Positions 8,213 to 17,248 of a DNA stretch of 38,028 nt are shown in pieces. The notes beneath the pieces were generated by a model that searched no databases, was not told where the DNA came from, and was given only the letters and a program-made list of their open reading frames with translations. The position numbers and the translations under genes are program-made. The first letter of the stretch is position 1. Each line of letters begins with the position of its first letter. Origin of the DNA: Actinomycetota bacterium (GTDB taxonomy: Bacteria > Actinomycetota > Acidimicrobiia > IMCC26256 > PALSA-555); assembly GCA_003140175.1 (NCBI GenBank), contig PLJD01000027.1, positions 151 to 38,178 on the forward strand, in the 5' to 3' direction.

Positions 8213-9169
8213 TCACGGGTCGACCCGCTCGTAGGCATTCACGATGTCTTGCACGATGCGGTGGCGGACGACGTCGGGGGCGCCGAGCTCCACGAACATC
8301 ACCCCGTCGATGCCGTCGAGGATGGCGCGCACGGTCCGCAGTCCGGAGCGGCCGCGACCCTCGGGGAGGTCGATCTGGGTCACGTCGCCGGTGACGACGA
8401 CCTTCGAGCCGAAGCCCAATCGGGTCAGGAACATCTTCATCTGCTCGGGCGTGGTGTTTTGTGCCTCGTCGAGGATGATGAACGAGTCGTTCAGCGTCCG
8501 GCCGCGCATGAACGCCAGGGGGGCCACCTCGATCGTGCCTCGGTCCATGAGCCGACCCACGGTCTCGGCATCGACCATGTCGTAGAGGGCGTCGTAGAGC
8601 GGCCGGAGGTACGGGTCGACCTTGGCGAGCACGTCGCCGGGTAAGAAGCCGAGCCGCTCCCCCGCTTCGACCGCGGGTCGGGTGAGGATGATGCGGTTGA
8701 CTGCTTTCGCCTGGAGCGCCTGCACGGCGAGGGCGACCGCCAGGTAGCTCTTGCCCGTCCCGGCCGGCCCGATCGCGAAGGTGACGGTGTTGGTGTTGAC
8801 GGCGTCGACGTAGCGCTTCTGACCGGCGGTTTTTGGTCGCACCGGTTTGCGGCCGCGCAACACCTGGGTCCCGAGCACTTCCGTGGGGCGCTGGTCGGCC
8901 TTCAGCATCTCGATGGAGCGCCCGAGACCGTCGGCGTCGAGGGTGTGGCCGGATTGGAGGAGCACGACGAGTTCTTCGAAGAGGCGCCCGACTCGTTCGA
9001 TGTCGGGGGCGTCGCCGGTGATGGTGATCTCGTTGCCCCGCACGTGGATGGCGACCGGGAAGGCCTCCTCGACGAGCTTGAGGAGCTCGTCACGGTGCCC
9101 GAGCAGGTTGACCATGAGGTGGTTCCCGGGGACGAGAACCTTGAGCTGAGTCGGCGACGGCGTGGACAC
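8213..9169 (-). CDS. phoH: PhoH family ATPase
   Basis: A 318-residue PhoH/YbeZ-type ATPase. Residues 1-100 carry a KH-like domain (HVRGNEITITGD); the P-loop is GPAGTGKSYLA (near 135-145), Walker B is FIILDEAQN, and GFGSKVVVTGDVTQIDLPEGRGRSGL is the characteristic helicase-like motif. The family is usually found beside YbeY and acts in RNA metabolism, possibly as a partner of YbeY. The start is GTG at 9169. The nearby TACGCT hexamer ten bases upstream suggests a separate, nearly leaderless promoter after bldD. Confidence 0.93.
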   Translation of the reverse strand: MSTPSPTQLKVLVPGNHLMVNLLGHRDELLKLVEEAFPVAIHVRGNEITITGDAPDIERVGRLFEELVVLLQSGHTLDADGLGRSIEMLKADQRPTEVLGTQVLRGRKPVRPKTAGQKRYVDAVNTNTVTFAIGPAGTGKSYLAVALAVQALQAKAVNRIILTRPAVEAGERLGFLPGDVLAKVDPYLRPLYDALYDMVDAETVGRLMDRGTIEVAPLAFMRGRTLNDSFIILDEAQNTTPEQMKMFLTRLGFGSKVVVTGDVTQIDLPEGRGRSGLRTVRAILDGIDGVMFVELGAPDVVRHRIVQDIVNAYERVDP

Positions 9170-9179
9170 CTCGCGCGGC

Positions 9180-9185
9180 AGCGTA
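9180..9185 (-). promoter_or_regulatory. -10 element of phoH
   Basis: TACGCT on the minus strand, 10 bases before the phoH GTG. A start point about 7 bases further on would leave a leader of roughly 3 bases. Confidence 0.4.
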
Positions 9186-9216
9186 GCGCCGGGTTACGGC
9201 GCCGCCCCACGATCGG

Positions 9217-9729
9217 TCAGCCCGTGACGCGCAAACCGAGCTCGTCGAGGCGCTGCCCGAGGTTGTCGGGGGTGCGACCGAGGACGGCGGCCAGCACCCG
9301 GACGTCGTCGCGGCGGATGGTCAGCATCCGCCCGTTGAAGTCCTGGCGTTGGAGCTGGATGGTGGACGCGTATCGGGCCAGGACCTCGGCGTCGGGCTCC
9401 TTGAGCTGGCTGAGTCGGACCAGGTCGAGGGTGAGGGTGTGGCCGTCAGCGGGCTCCTGGGTGAGGTCGATCTCGACGTCGGTGCCGCGGGGCAGCAGCT
9501 GATCGGGCGGGACGTCGTAGAGATCGCCGAGGCGCAGGAGACGGCTGACCGAGAGGGCCCGTTCTCCGCGCTCGTAGGCGCCCAGGACCGAGGCCTTGAA
9601 CTCGTGACCGGAGCGGGCCTCGACGTCGTGGAGCGAGAGGCCCTGCTGGCGTCGAATCACCCGCAGCCGCTCGCCGATCTGCGCGCTGACCCGGCCTTCT
9701 TGAATACTGACCCGACCTTCGGATTCCAC
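9217..9729 (-). CDS. bldD: BldD-like transcription regulator (XRE HTH + c-di-GMP binding domain)
   Basis: A 170-residue protein resembling Streptomyces BldD (167 residues) over its whole length. Residues 15-80 are an XRE-type helix-turn-helix: IGERLRVIRRQQGLSLHDVE, then the recognition region ASVLGAYERGERALSV. Residues 98-165 match the BldD C-terminal domain. The cyclic-di-GMP signature RXD-X8-RXXD is intact: Arg128-Gln-Asp130, eight residues, Arg139-Arg-Asp-Asp142. In Streptomyces a c-di-GMP tetramer clamps two such domains so that BldD represses development genes. GTG at 9729 was chosen over upstream possibilities because it is preceded by AAGGGGAG and gives BldD length, and because longer forms would start inside the promoter. 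BldD is not normally part of the rsmE-phoH gene order. Confidence 0.88.
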   Translation of the reverse strand: MESEGRVSIQEGRVSAQIGERLRVIRRQQGLSLHDVEARSGHEFKASVLGAYERGERALSVSRLLRLGDLYDVPPDQLLPRGTDVEIDLTQEPADGHTLTLDLVRLSQLKEPDAEVLARYASTIQLQRQDFNGRMLTIRRDDVRVLAAVLGRTPDNLGQRLDELGLRVTG

Positions 9730-9741
9730 CCGTTCCCAGCT

Positions 9742-9759
9742 CCCCTTGATCCCCTTGAT
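9742..9759. repeat. 9-bp tandem repeat containing duplicated Shine-Dalgarno
   Basis: CCCCTTGAT occurs twice head to tail. On the bldD mRNA it reads ATCAAGGGG twice, duplicating the purine-rich ribosome site about 10 and 19 bases before the GTG start. Confidence 0.6.
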
Positions 9760-9790
9760 ATCCAGGCCTGCTGCCCCTCGGCCTGATGAC

Positions 9791-9830
9791 ACGCAGCGTA
9801 CCAAACAGACACCCGTTGGTCACGCTGGGT
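9791..9830 (-). promoter_or_regulatory. bldD promoter with two BldD-box cores (probable autoregulation)
   Basis: On the minus strand GTGACC (9823-9818) and TACGCT (9800-9795) are 17 bases apart, a good promoter. Two copies of ACnCWGnGT, the core of the Streptomyces BldD box nTnACnC(A/T)GnGTnAn, are present: 9791-9799, lying over the -10, and 9822-9830, touching the -35. The second matches the full box at all but one fixed position. They are 31 bases apart, close to three helical turns. Predicted leader about 58 bases. Confidence 0.6.
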
Positions 9831-9832
9831 GG

Positions 9833-10579
9833 TCAGCGAGGTTGCGGAGCAACGCCACGGCGCCCGGCGAGGGCGGCGGGGCCGGCGAGCGCGGCGGTCT
9901 CGGTCCGAAGGATGTGCGGTCCGAGGCCCAAGCGGGGAGCCTCGCCGAGGGCGGTGAGCTCCTCGGTCTCGAGGCCCCCTTCGGGGCCGACGACCAGGAC
10001 CCATTGGCCCCCGGGGGGTTCGGCGAGCTCCGCGGCGCTCGAGCCGTCCCGGGCGGCGAGCAGCAGGCCGGGCTGACCGGCGAGGCCCGCGAGCCGACCG
10101 GGGGCCTCGACGGCGGGGAGCCGGGCCCGCCGGCACTGCAGGCTCGCCTCGCGGGCGACCCGCCGGAGCCGCTCCAGGGCGGCCCGGGCTCGGGGCCCCT
10201 CCCAGCGCACCACCGACCGGGAGGCCACCACCCACCAGATGGCGTCGACCCCGAGTTCGGTGGCGTGGCGCACCACCGCCTCGGGTCGCTGACCCTTCGT
10301 CAAGGCGCAGGCCAGGACCAGGGTCGGGGCGAGTCGGGGCTCGAGGAGCGCCTCGGCGTCGGCGACCAGCCCGAGCGTCCCCGGCGTCGCTCGGGTCACC
10401 CGGTAGCAGCGCCACCCTCCGGCTCCGTCGGCTGCGGTGACGAGCTCGCCGGGGCGCAGGCGCCGGACCCGCTGGAGATGGTGGCCGTCGGCGCCCGTGA
10501 TCTCGAGCTGATCGGCGAGGGTCTCGACGAGCACGTGCGCGACCGCGCCCGCGCCGGCGCACCAGGCGAGCCGCGGCAC
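9833..10579 (-). CDS. rsmE: 16S rRNA (uracil1498-N3)-methyltransferase RsmE
   Basis: A 248-residue SPOUT methyltransferase that methylates U1498 of 16S rRNA with S-adenosylmethionine. An N-terminal PUA-like domain (DGHHLQRVRRLRPGELVTAADG) precedes the knotted domain with ALTKGQRPEAVVRHATELGV, the VVGPEGGLETEE motif and the C-terminal LGPHILRTETAAL strand, all typical. The GTG start is six bases after the dnaJ stop, so it is in the hrcA-dnaJ transcript. The C-terminus ends shortly after the knot, as usual. Confidence 0.94.
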   Translation of the reverse strand: MPRLAWCAGAGAVAHVLVETLADQLEITGADGHHLQRVRRLRPGELVTAADGAGGWRCYRVTRATPGTLGLVADAEALLEPRLAPTLVLACALTKGQRPEAVVRHATELGVDAIWWVVASRSVVRWEGPRARAALERLRRVAREASLQCRRARLPAVEAPGRLAGLAGQPGLLLAARDGSSAAELAEPPGGQWVLVVGPEGGLETEELTALGEAPRLGLGPHILRTETAALAGPAALAGRRGVAPQPR

Positions 10580-10585
10580 CGCTGG

Positions 10586-11692
10586 CTACTGGAAGGCGGA
10601 ACGCAGGCGGGACATGACGCCCTTGTCGGGCGGGGAGACCTCGTCGCCGCGCAGCTCGGCGAGGCGGCGCCACAGCTCAGCCTCCTCGTCGGTGAGGCGG
10701 GTGGGGACCTCGACGTCGAGGCGCACGAGCAGGTCGCCGCGGCCCCTCCCCCGCAGCGACGGCACGCCGGCGTGCTTGACGCGGAACGCGTGGCCGGCCT
10801 GGGTGCCGGGCGGCACGATGACCTCATGGTCGCCGTCGAGGCCGGCGACGAGGAGCCGGGTGCCGAGGACGGCCTGTGCGCTCGAGATCTGTTGTACGTG
10901 GAGGAGGTCGTCGCCCTGGCGTTCGAAGTCGGGGTGGGCGGCGACGCGCACGGTGACGTACAGGTCACCGGGAATTCCGCCCCGGGGGGCGGCGGGTCCG
11001 CGCCCGGCGAGGCGCAATCGCTGCCCGTCGTCGACGCCGGCGGGAACTTCGACGTCGATGCTGCGATGGGCGCGGACGCGCCCGTCCCCGCGGCAGTCGC
11101 GGCACTGGGTGAGGATCCGGCGTCCGCTCCCTTCGCAGACTGCGCAGGGGGCGGCGGTGACGAGCTGGCCGAGGATCGAGCGGCGCACCTGGCGCACCTC
11201 GCCGGTGCCGCCGCACACGTCGCACCGGCTGGGATGGGTGCCGGGCTCGCACCCGGATCCTTCACAGCGCGAGCACGTGACGGGCAGTGAGGCTTCGATG
11301 GTGTGGGTCACGCCGAACACCGCGTCGGGGAGGCTCAACTCGACGACGACTTCCGCGTCGGCGCCGCGGGCCGGACCGTTCGGGCCTCGGCGGGCCCCGA
11401 ACGGGTCGCCACCGAAGAAGGCGTCGAAGATGTCGCCGAAGCCGAACGCCTCGGCGCCACCCCCGCCGCGGCCGCTCCCGGTCTGGCCGAAGACGTCGTA
11501 GCGGCGGCGGCGCTCCGGGTCGCGCAGCGTCTCGTAGGCGACGCTGATCTCCTTGAAGCGCTCTTCGGCCTCGGGGTGGTCGGGGTTCGAGTCGGGGTGG
11601 TAGCGGCGGGCGAGGTCGCGATAGGCGCGTTTGATCTCGTCGTCGGTGGCGTTGCGGGTCACGCCGAGGACCAGGTACAGATCGTCGCTCAC
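10586..11692 (-). CDS. dnaJ: chaperone DnaJ
   Basis: A 368-residue type I J-protein, co-chaperone of DnaK. The J domain (1-70) has YHPDSNP with the HPD tripeptide; a Gly/Phe region follows (GQTGSGRGGGG...FGFGDIFDAFFGG). The zinc domain has four CxxCxGxG-type repeats: CSRCEGSG, CDVCGGTG, CAVCEGSG and CRDCRGDG. C-terminal substrate-binding folds complete the protein. The GTG start overlaps the hrcA stop by four bases. In actinobacteria the copy linked to hrcA is the DnaJ2-type gene; another dnaJ next to dnaK-grpE would be expected elsewhere. Confidence 0.95.
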   Translation of the reverse strand: MSDDLYLVLGVTRNATDDEIKRAYRDLARRYHPDSNPDHPEAEERFKEISVAYETLRDPERRRRYDVFGQTGSGRGGGGAEAFGFGDIFDAFFGGDPFGARRGPNGPARGADAEVVVELSLPDAVFGVTHTIEASLPVTCSRCEGSGCEPGTHPSRCDVCGGTGEVRQVRRSILGQLVTAAPCAVCEGSGRRILTQCRDCRGDGRVRAHRSIDVEVPAGVDDGQRLRLAGRGPAAPRGGIPGDLYVTVRVAAHPDFERQGDDLLHVQQISSAQAVLGTRLLVAGLDGDHEVIVPPGTQAGHAFRVKHAGVPSLRGRGRGDLLVRLDVEVPTRLTDEEAELWRRLAELRGDEVSPPDKGVMSRLRSAFQ

Positions 11693-12717
11693 GAGAGATG
11701 GCGCCCGAGCTGCTGGCTCACCGCCGCGACGGCGGCGAGGGCGTGGCGGTAGTCCATGCGGGTGGGGCCGAGCACCCCGACGATGCCGGCTGGTTGCCGG
11801 TCGACCTCGAAGGGGGCGAGCACGATCGCGCAGTCGCGGAGGTCTTCGAGGCGGTTCTCGGAGCCGATGCTGACCGTGAGGCCTTGGTCGAGGAGCTCGC
11901 GCACGAGCGACACGACGATGACTTGGTGTTCGAGCACCTCGAGGAGTCGGGCGGTCCGCTCGGCGGTTGCGAAGGCCTCCTGCTCGGCGGCGAGGTGGCT
12001 GGCCCCGCCGATGTAGAGGGGCTCGGGGTGGTCAACGGCGGCGGCTCGGAGGAGCGCCTCGTGGCCGAGGGCGACGACGCCGTCGACGTTGGCGTCGCCC
12101 GTGCGGGAGGCGTCGGGCAGTCGGGACCATTCGTGATCGCGCAGGTGAGCGTCGAGTACCGCGGCGGCGTCGTGGACCCCGGTTTCGGTGACGTCGCCGT
12201 CGAGGTGCACCACCTCTTTGTGCACCGCGCCGCTCGAGAGCACGACGACGAGCAGCGCCACGTTGGGTTGGAGGGGGACGAGCTGGACGCTGCGGACCCG
12301 CGCCGAGTCGGGTTCGGGGCCCATGACGAGGGCGGCGTGTCGACTGACGCGGGCGAGGAGCTGGCTGGTCTCGGTGAGGAGGTCCTCGAGGGCCTGGTGC
12401 GCGGAGGCGAAGAAGTCCGAGACGGCCCGGCGCTGACCGGCGGGCAGGGAGCCGGCGTTGGTGAAGTGGTCCACGAAGTACCGGTAGCCGCGGTCGGTCG
12501 GGACCCGCCCGGCCGACGTGTGGGGCTGGGCGAGGTAGCCCTCGCGTTCGAGGATCGTCATGTCGTTGCGGACCGTGGCGCTCGACACCTGGAGGTCGCG
12601 GACCCGCGCGATGGTCTGGGAGCCGACCGGCTGGGCGGTCTCGACGTACTCCTCGACCACGGCGCGCAAGATGGCGGCCTTGCGATCGTCGAGCTCGACC
12701 TGTTCGGGATGTTCCAT
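11689..12717 (-). CDS. hrcA: heat-inducible transcription repressor HrcA
   Basis: A 342-residue HrcA: an N-terminal winged helix (ILRAVVEEYVETAQPVGSQTIA...VSSATVRNDMTILEREGYLAQPHTSAGRVPTD) followed by the GAF-like dimerisation domain ending in VGVLGPTRMDYRHALAAV. It binds CIRCE operators and is kept active by GroEL in other bacteria. ATG at 12717 gives the normal N-terminus; the upstream ATG at 12762 lies inside the CIRCE element itself and is rejected. hrcA is therefore probably autoregulated together with dnaJ and the genes behind it. Confidence 0.95.
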   Translation of the reverse strand: MEHPEQVELDDRKAAILRAVVEEYVETAQPVGSQTIARVRDLQVSSATVRNDMTILEREGYLAQPHTSAGRVPTDRGYRYFVDHFTNAGSLPAGQRRAVSDFFASAHQALEDLLTETSQLLARVSRHAALVMGPEPDSARVRSVQLVPLQPNVALLVVVLSSGAVHKEVVHLDGDVTETGVHDAAAVLDAHLRDHEWSRLPDASRTGDANVDGVVALGHEALLRAAAVDHPEPLYIGGASHLAAEQEAFATAERTARLLEVLEHQVIVVSLVRELLDQGLTVSIGSENRLEDLRDCAIVLAPFEVDRQPAGIVGVLGPTRMDYRHALAAVAAVSQQLGRHLS

Positions 12718-12755
12718 GACTGGGGTCGCTCGTTTGGGTGGCCGAACCGGGGGGC

Positions 12756-12782
12756 TTGGCACTCAATCCTACCGAGTGCCAA
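12756..12782 (-). promoter_or_regulatory. CIRCE operator of hrcA-dnaJ
   Basis: TTGGCACTC, nine bases, GAGTGCCAA: a perfect 9-9-9 inverted repeat matching CIRCE except G for A at the third position of each arm. It starts 39 bases upstream of the hrcA ATG. The spacer contains TAGGAT on the minus strand (12771-12766), a plausible -10 that the repressor would cover. The hemW stop codon (12769-12771) lies in the same spacer. Confidence 0.93.
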
Positions 12783-13967
12783 CCGGGATCCGGTGGGACA
12801 GGGTCGGGGCGGGCTGGGCCGCGCCGGCGGCCAGGAGCCGCACCGTGACGTCGTTGGCGAGGAGCCGGCCCCGCCGGGTGAGCCGGACGCCGTCGCCTCG
12901 GCGAGTCAGGAACCCGGCGCGGGTGAGCGTCTCGGTCTCGGTCATCGCGTCGGGGTGCACTGGGACGCCGCCGCGGGTTCGCAATGCCAGGACGAGACGC
13001 TCCTCGGCCCGGGTGACGGGATCGAGGTGCTCGCGGCCGGCTTCGGGCGCGGCACCGGCGTGGATCCGCTCGACGTAGCGCTCGGGTGTCCGCACGTTCC
13101 AGGACCGCACCCCGTGCCGGTGGGCGTGCGCGGCGGCGCCGATGCCGACGTAGTCGCCCTGAGCCCAGGTCAGGAGGTTGTGGCGGCACTCGTGACCGGC
13201 TCGGCTCCAATTCGAGATCTCATACCAGTCGAGCCCGGCGCCGGCCAGGGCCGCGTCGGCGACCTCGTATTTCGTGGCCTGGTCGTCGTCGTCGGGTGGG
13301 GGTGTGGTGCCGGCCGCGACGCGTCGTCCGAGCGGGGTGGCGGGTTCGCACGTGAGCGCGTAGGCGCTCACGTGGGGTGGGTCGAGCGCGAGCGCACCGT
13401 CGAGGGTGACGCGCCAGTCGTCGAGCGTCTCGCCGGTCGCGCCGTAGATGAGGTCGAGGTTGAAGTGCTCGAGGCCGACGGCACGCGCGGCGTCGACGGC
13501 TCGGGTCACGTTGGCCGGCTGATGGGTCCGACCGAGCTCGGCGAGGACATGGGGGCGCATCGACTGCACGCCGAACGAGAGCCGGTTGACCCCTCCGGCG
13601 GCGTACGTGGCCAGCTTGGCGACGTCGACGGTGTCGGGGTTGCACTCGACCGTCACCTCGGCGTCCACCGATCGGGGAACCTCGTCGAGGATTCGGAGCA
13701 GCGACGGGGCGTCGAGCAGCGAGGGTGTCCCGCCGCCGAAGAACACGCTCGACGCTGACGTCAGCTCGTCGGCGGCGACGCGGCGGCGCAGGTCGGTGAC
13801 GCAGGCGTCGACGTAATCGTCGATGATCCAGGCCCGGTCGGTCCACGTCGCGAAGTCGCAGTAGTCGCAGCGCTGGGCGCAGAACGGGATGTGCACGTAT
13901 ACGCCGAGCGTGCCGGGCTCCGGGGTCGAGGACCGCCTGGCGGGCGGTGTCGATGTCGCGGGCGTGG

Positions 13968-13971
<4 letters not shown>
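12769..13971 (-). CDS. hemW: HemW-like radical SAM heme chaperone
   Basis: A 400-residue radical SAM protein of the HemN/HemW family. The iron-sulfur motif is CAQRCDYC within [17 protein letters not shown], followed by the SAM-binding GGGTPS. The extra N-terminal Cys expected in true HemN is not seen, and the short length fits HemW, a heme-binding chaperone rather than coproporphyrinogen dehydrogenase. The C-terminal HemN_C region ([20 protein letters not shown]) is present. The start ATG overlaps the lepA stop by four bases (ATGA), so it is co-translated with lepA, as in many bacteria. Confidence 0.92.
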
Positions 13972-15752
<1,781 letters not shown>

Positions 15753-15957
15753 GTCGGCTCCGGACCCGCTCGACGTCGAGCGCCCCGTCCGGGCTCGGCT
15801 TGCCCCGGGTGGCGCGGTTCGAGCGTACCGACGGCCACCGGTGGTGGGGGACGGCAACGGGTCGGCCGGCGAGCGCCCCGGGTCCCATCGGAGGCGGCGG
15901 ACCTCGGCTGCTAGCCTGCTTGTCTCCAGATCTCTCGCGAGCAGGACTCGACGCGTC

Positions 15958-16224
15958 GTGGCAAACATCAAGGGCCAGATCAAGCGGAACCGCCAGAACG
16001 AGAAGCGGCGGCTGCGCAACCAGACGGCTCGCACCGAGCTCAAGACGCGCGTCAAGGCGGCCCGGGTGGCGGCGGACGAAGGCTCGGCCGACACCGACGC
16101 GCTGGTCCGCTTGGCTCAGCAGCGGCTCGCAAAGGCGGGTGCGAAGGGCCGGATCCATCCCCGCCAGGCTTCCCGACGCACGTCGCGCCTCATGAAGCGC
16201 GCCGCGAAGGGCGCCCAGGGCTAG
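15958..16224 (+). CDS. rpsT: 30S ribosomal protein S20
   Basis: An 88-residue basic protein starting [20 protein letters not shown], the classic S20 N-terminus, with the C-terminal [15 protein letters not shown]. It is the only plus-strand gene of the first 21 kb. GTG at 15958 is the start; AGGA lies 12 bases upstream. It is divergent from lepA (205-base gap, with a weak TAGCCT at 15912) and its last 35 bases overlap the 3' end of holA on the other strand. The rpsT/holA/lepA cluster is conserved across actinobacteria. Confidence 0.96.
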   Translation: MANIKGQIKRNRQNEKRRLRNQTARTELKTRVKAARVAADEGSADTDALVRLAQQRLAKAGAKGRIHPRQASRRTSRLMKRAAKGAQG

Positions 16225-17248
16225 CGGGCTTCTGCCGGCCGCCCGGGGTGAGGGCGGCGAGGCGAGCCACGAGGAGCTCGACCACGACGTCCTCGGGGAT
16301 GGCGCGCGCCCCCTTGAGGTCGAGATCGGCCTGGGCGAGCAGGTCGAAGGCGCGTCGGAGGCCCTCGCCGCCGAGCGCCCGGGCCTGGCGGAGCCGAAAG
16401 CCGGCCGAGCGCGGGTTGGTCCGGCCGCCGAGCGCGGCGGCGGCGTCCTGGCTGGTCTGGACGCTGGGGTCGTCGAGGCGCAGCAGCCGCCGGTAGTGGC
16501 CGTGCAGGAGCGCGGTGATCTGCAGGGGATGCATCGGGCGGGGCTGGCGGGGGCTGGTAACGCTGAGGAGACGGCGCGCCGTCGTCAGCGCGCCGGGGAC
16601 GTCGCCGCGCTCGATGGCGTTGGTCAGGTCCCAGACCGGGATCGAGCCCGCTTCGCCGAGGTACGGCTCGACCTCGTCGACGTCGAGGCGGGCGCCGGGC
16701 CCGTAGGCGCCGCGCAGCGTGGCCACCAGCCCGGGCACCAAGCCCGCGTCCTCGCCCACGTGGGCCCGGAGCGCGTCGACGGCCGCGGCCGACAGGGCGA
16801 CGTTCGCTTCGTCGAGCTCGAGGGCCAGCACGTCGGCGCTGCGCTCCGAGGAGGGGGCGGCGACGGCGCCGTGCGCGCGGACCCACTTGTCGAGCGCGTC
16901 GGGTGTCTTGCCGCCGCCGGCGACGAGGACGAGCTCGGTCGTGGGAAGGGGATCGTCGAGATAGCTGGTGAGCGGGCCGAGGTCGGCGGCGCGCAGGTTC
17001 CCGACCTCGCGCAGCACCACGATGCGCCGGGCGGTCATGAATGGGGGGCTTGACGAGGCGAGCACGACCGCGGCCACGACGCCCTCTCGTCCCTCGACAC
17101 CGGGGTCATCGGCGTCGCCGCGAGCCGGGACGGTCAGCTCCTCGACCGCCAGTGAGCGGTTCTCGCCGTCGAGCAGCTCGCCGATGAGCGCAGCGGCGGC
17201 GTCGTCGCGCAGGACGGGGTCGGTGCCGGCAACAAGGTGCACGGTCAT
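16190..17248 (-). CDS. holA: DNA polymerase III subunit delta
   Basis: A 352-residue clamp-loader delta subunit. Recognisable segments are the N-terminal VHLVAGTDPVLRDDAAAALI, RRIVVLREVGNL and ELVLVAGGGKTPDALDKWV of domain one (with degenerate P-loop), the middle AAAVDALRAHVGEDAGLVPGLVATLRGAYG, and the C-terminal collar region LLHGHYRRLLRL...FRLRQAR. Delta opens the beta clamp. The ATG overlaps the stop of the folP-like gene by four bases (ATGA). The C-terminus has a basic tail. Confidence 0.92.
   Translation of the reverse strand: MTVHLVAGTDPVLRDDAAAALIGELLDGENRSLAVEELTVPARGDADDPGVEGREGVVAAVVLASSSPPFMTARRIVVLREVGNLRAADLGPLTSYLDDPLPTTELVLVAGGGKTPDALDKWVRAHGAVAAPSSERSADVLALELDEANVALSAAAVDALRAHVGEDAGLVPGLVATLRGAYGPGARLDVDEVEPYLGEAGSIPVWDLTNAIERGDVPGALTTARRLLSVTSPRQPRPMHPLQITALLHGHYRRLLRLDDPSVQTSQDAAAALGGRTNPRSAGFRLRQARALGGEGLRRAFDLLAQADLDLKGARAIPEDVVVELLVARLAALTPGGRQKPASPGRPSRRAS

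Noticed and set aside
5717-8644. 975-codon open frame on the plus strand
   Set aside because: It is antisense to era, corC, ybeY and phoH, is rich in Gly/Asp/Val/Arg as expected for a GC-rich shadow frame, and has no recognisable domain.
9730-9804. Longer bldD start at 9804
   Set aside because: It would start inside the predicted promoter and BldD boxes; GTG 9729 has a ribosome site and gives the family length.
12718-12762. ATG at 12762 as the hrcA start
   Set aside because: It lies inside the CIRCE element, and the added residues are not part of HrcA.
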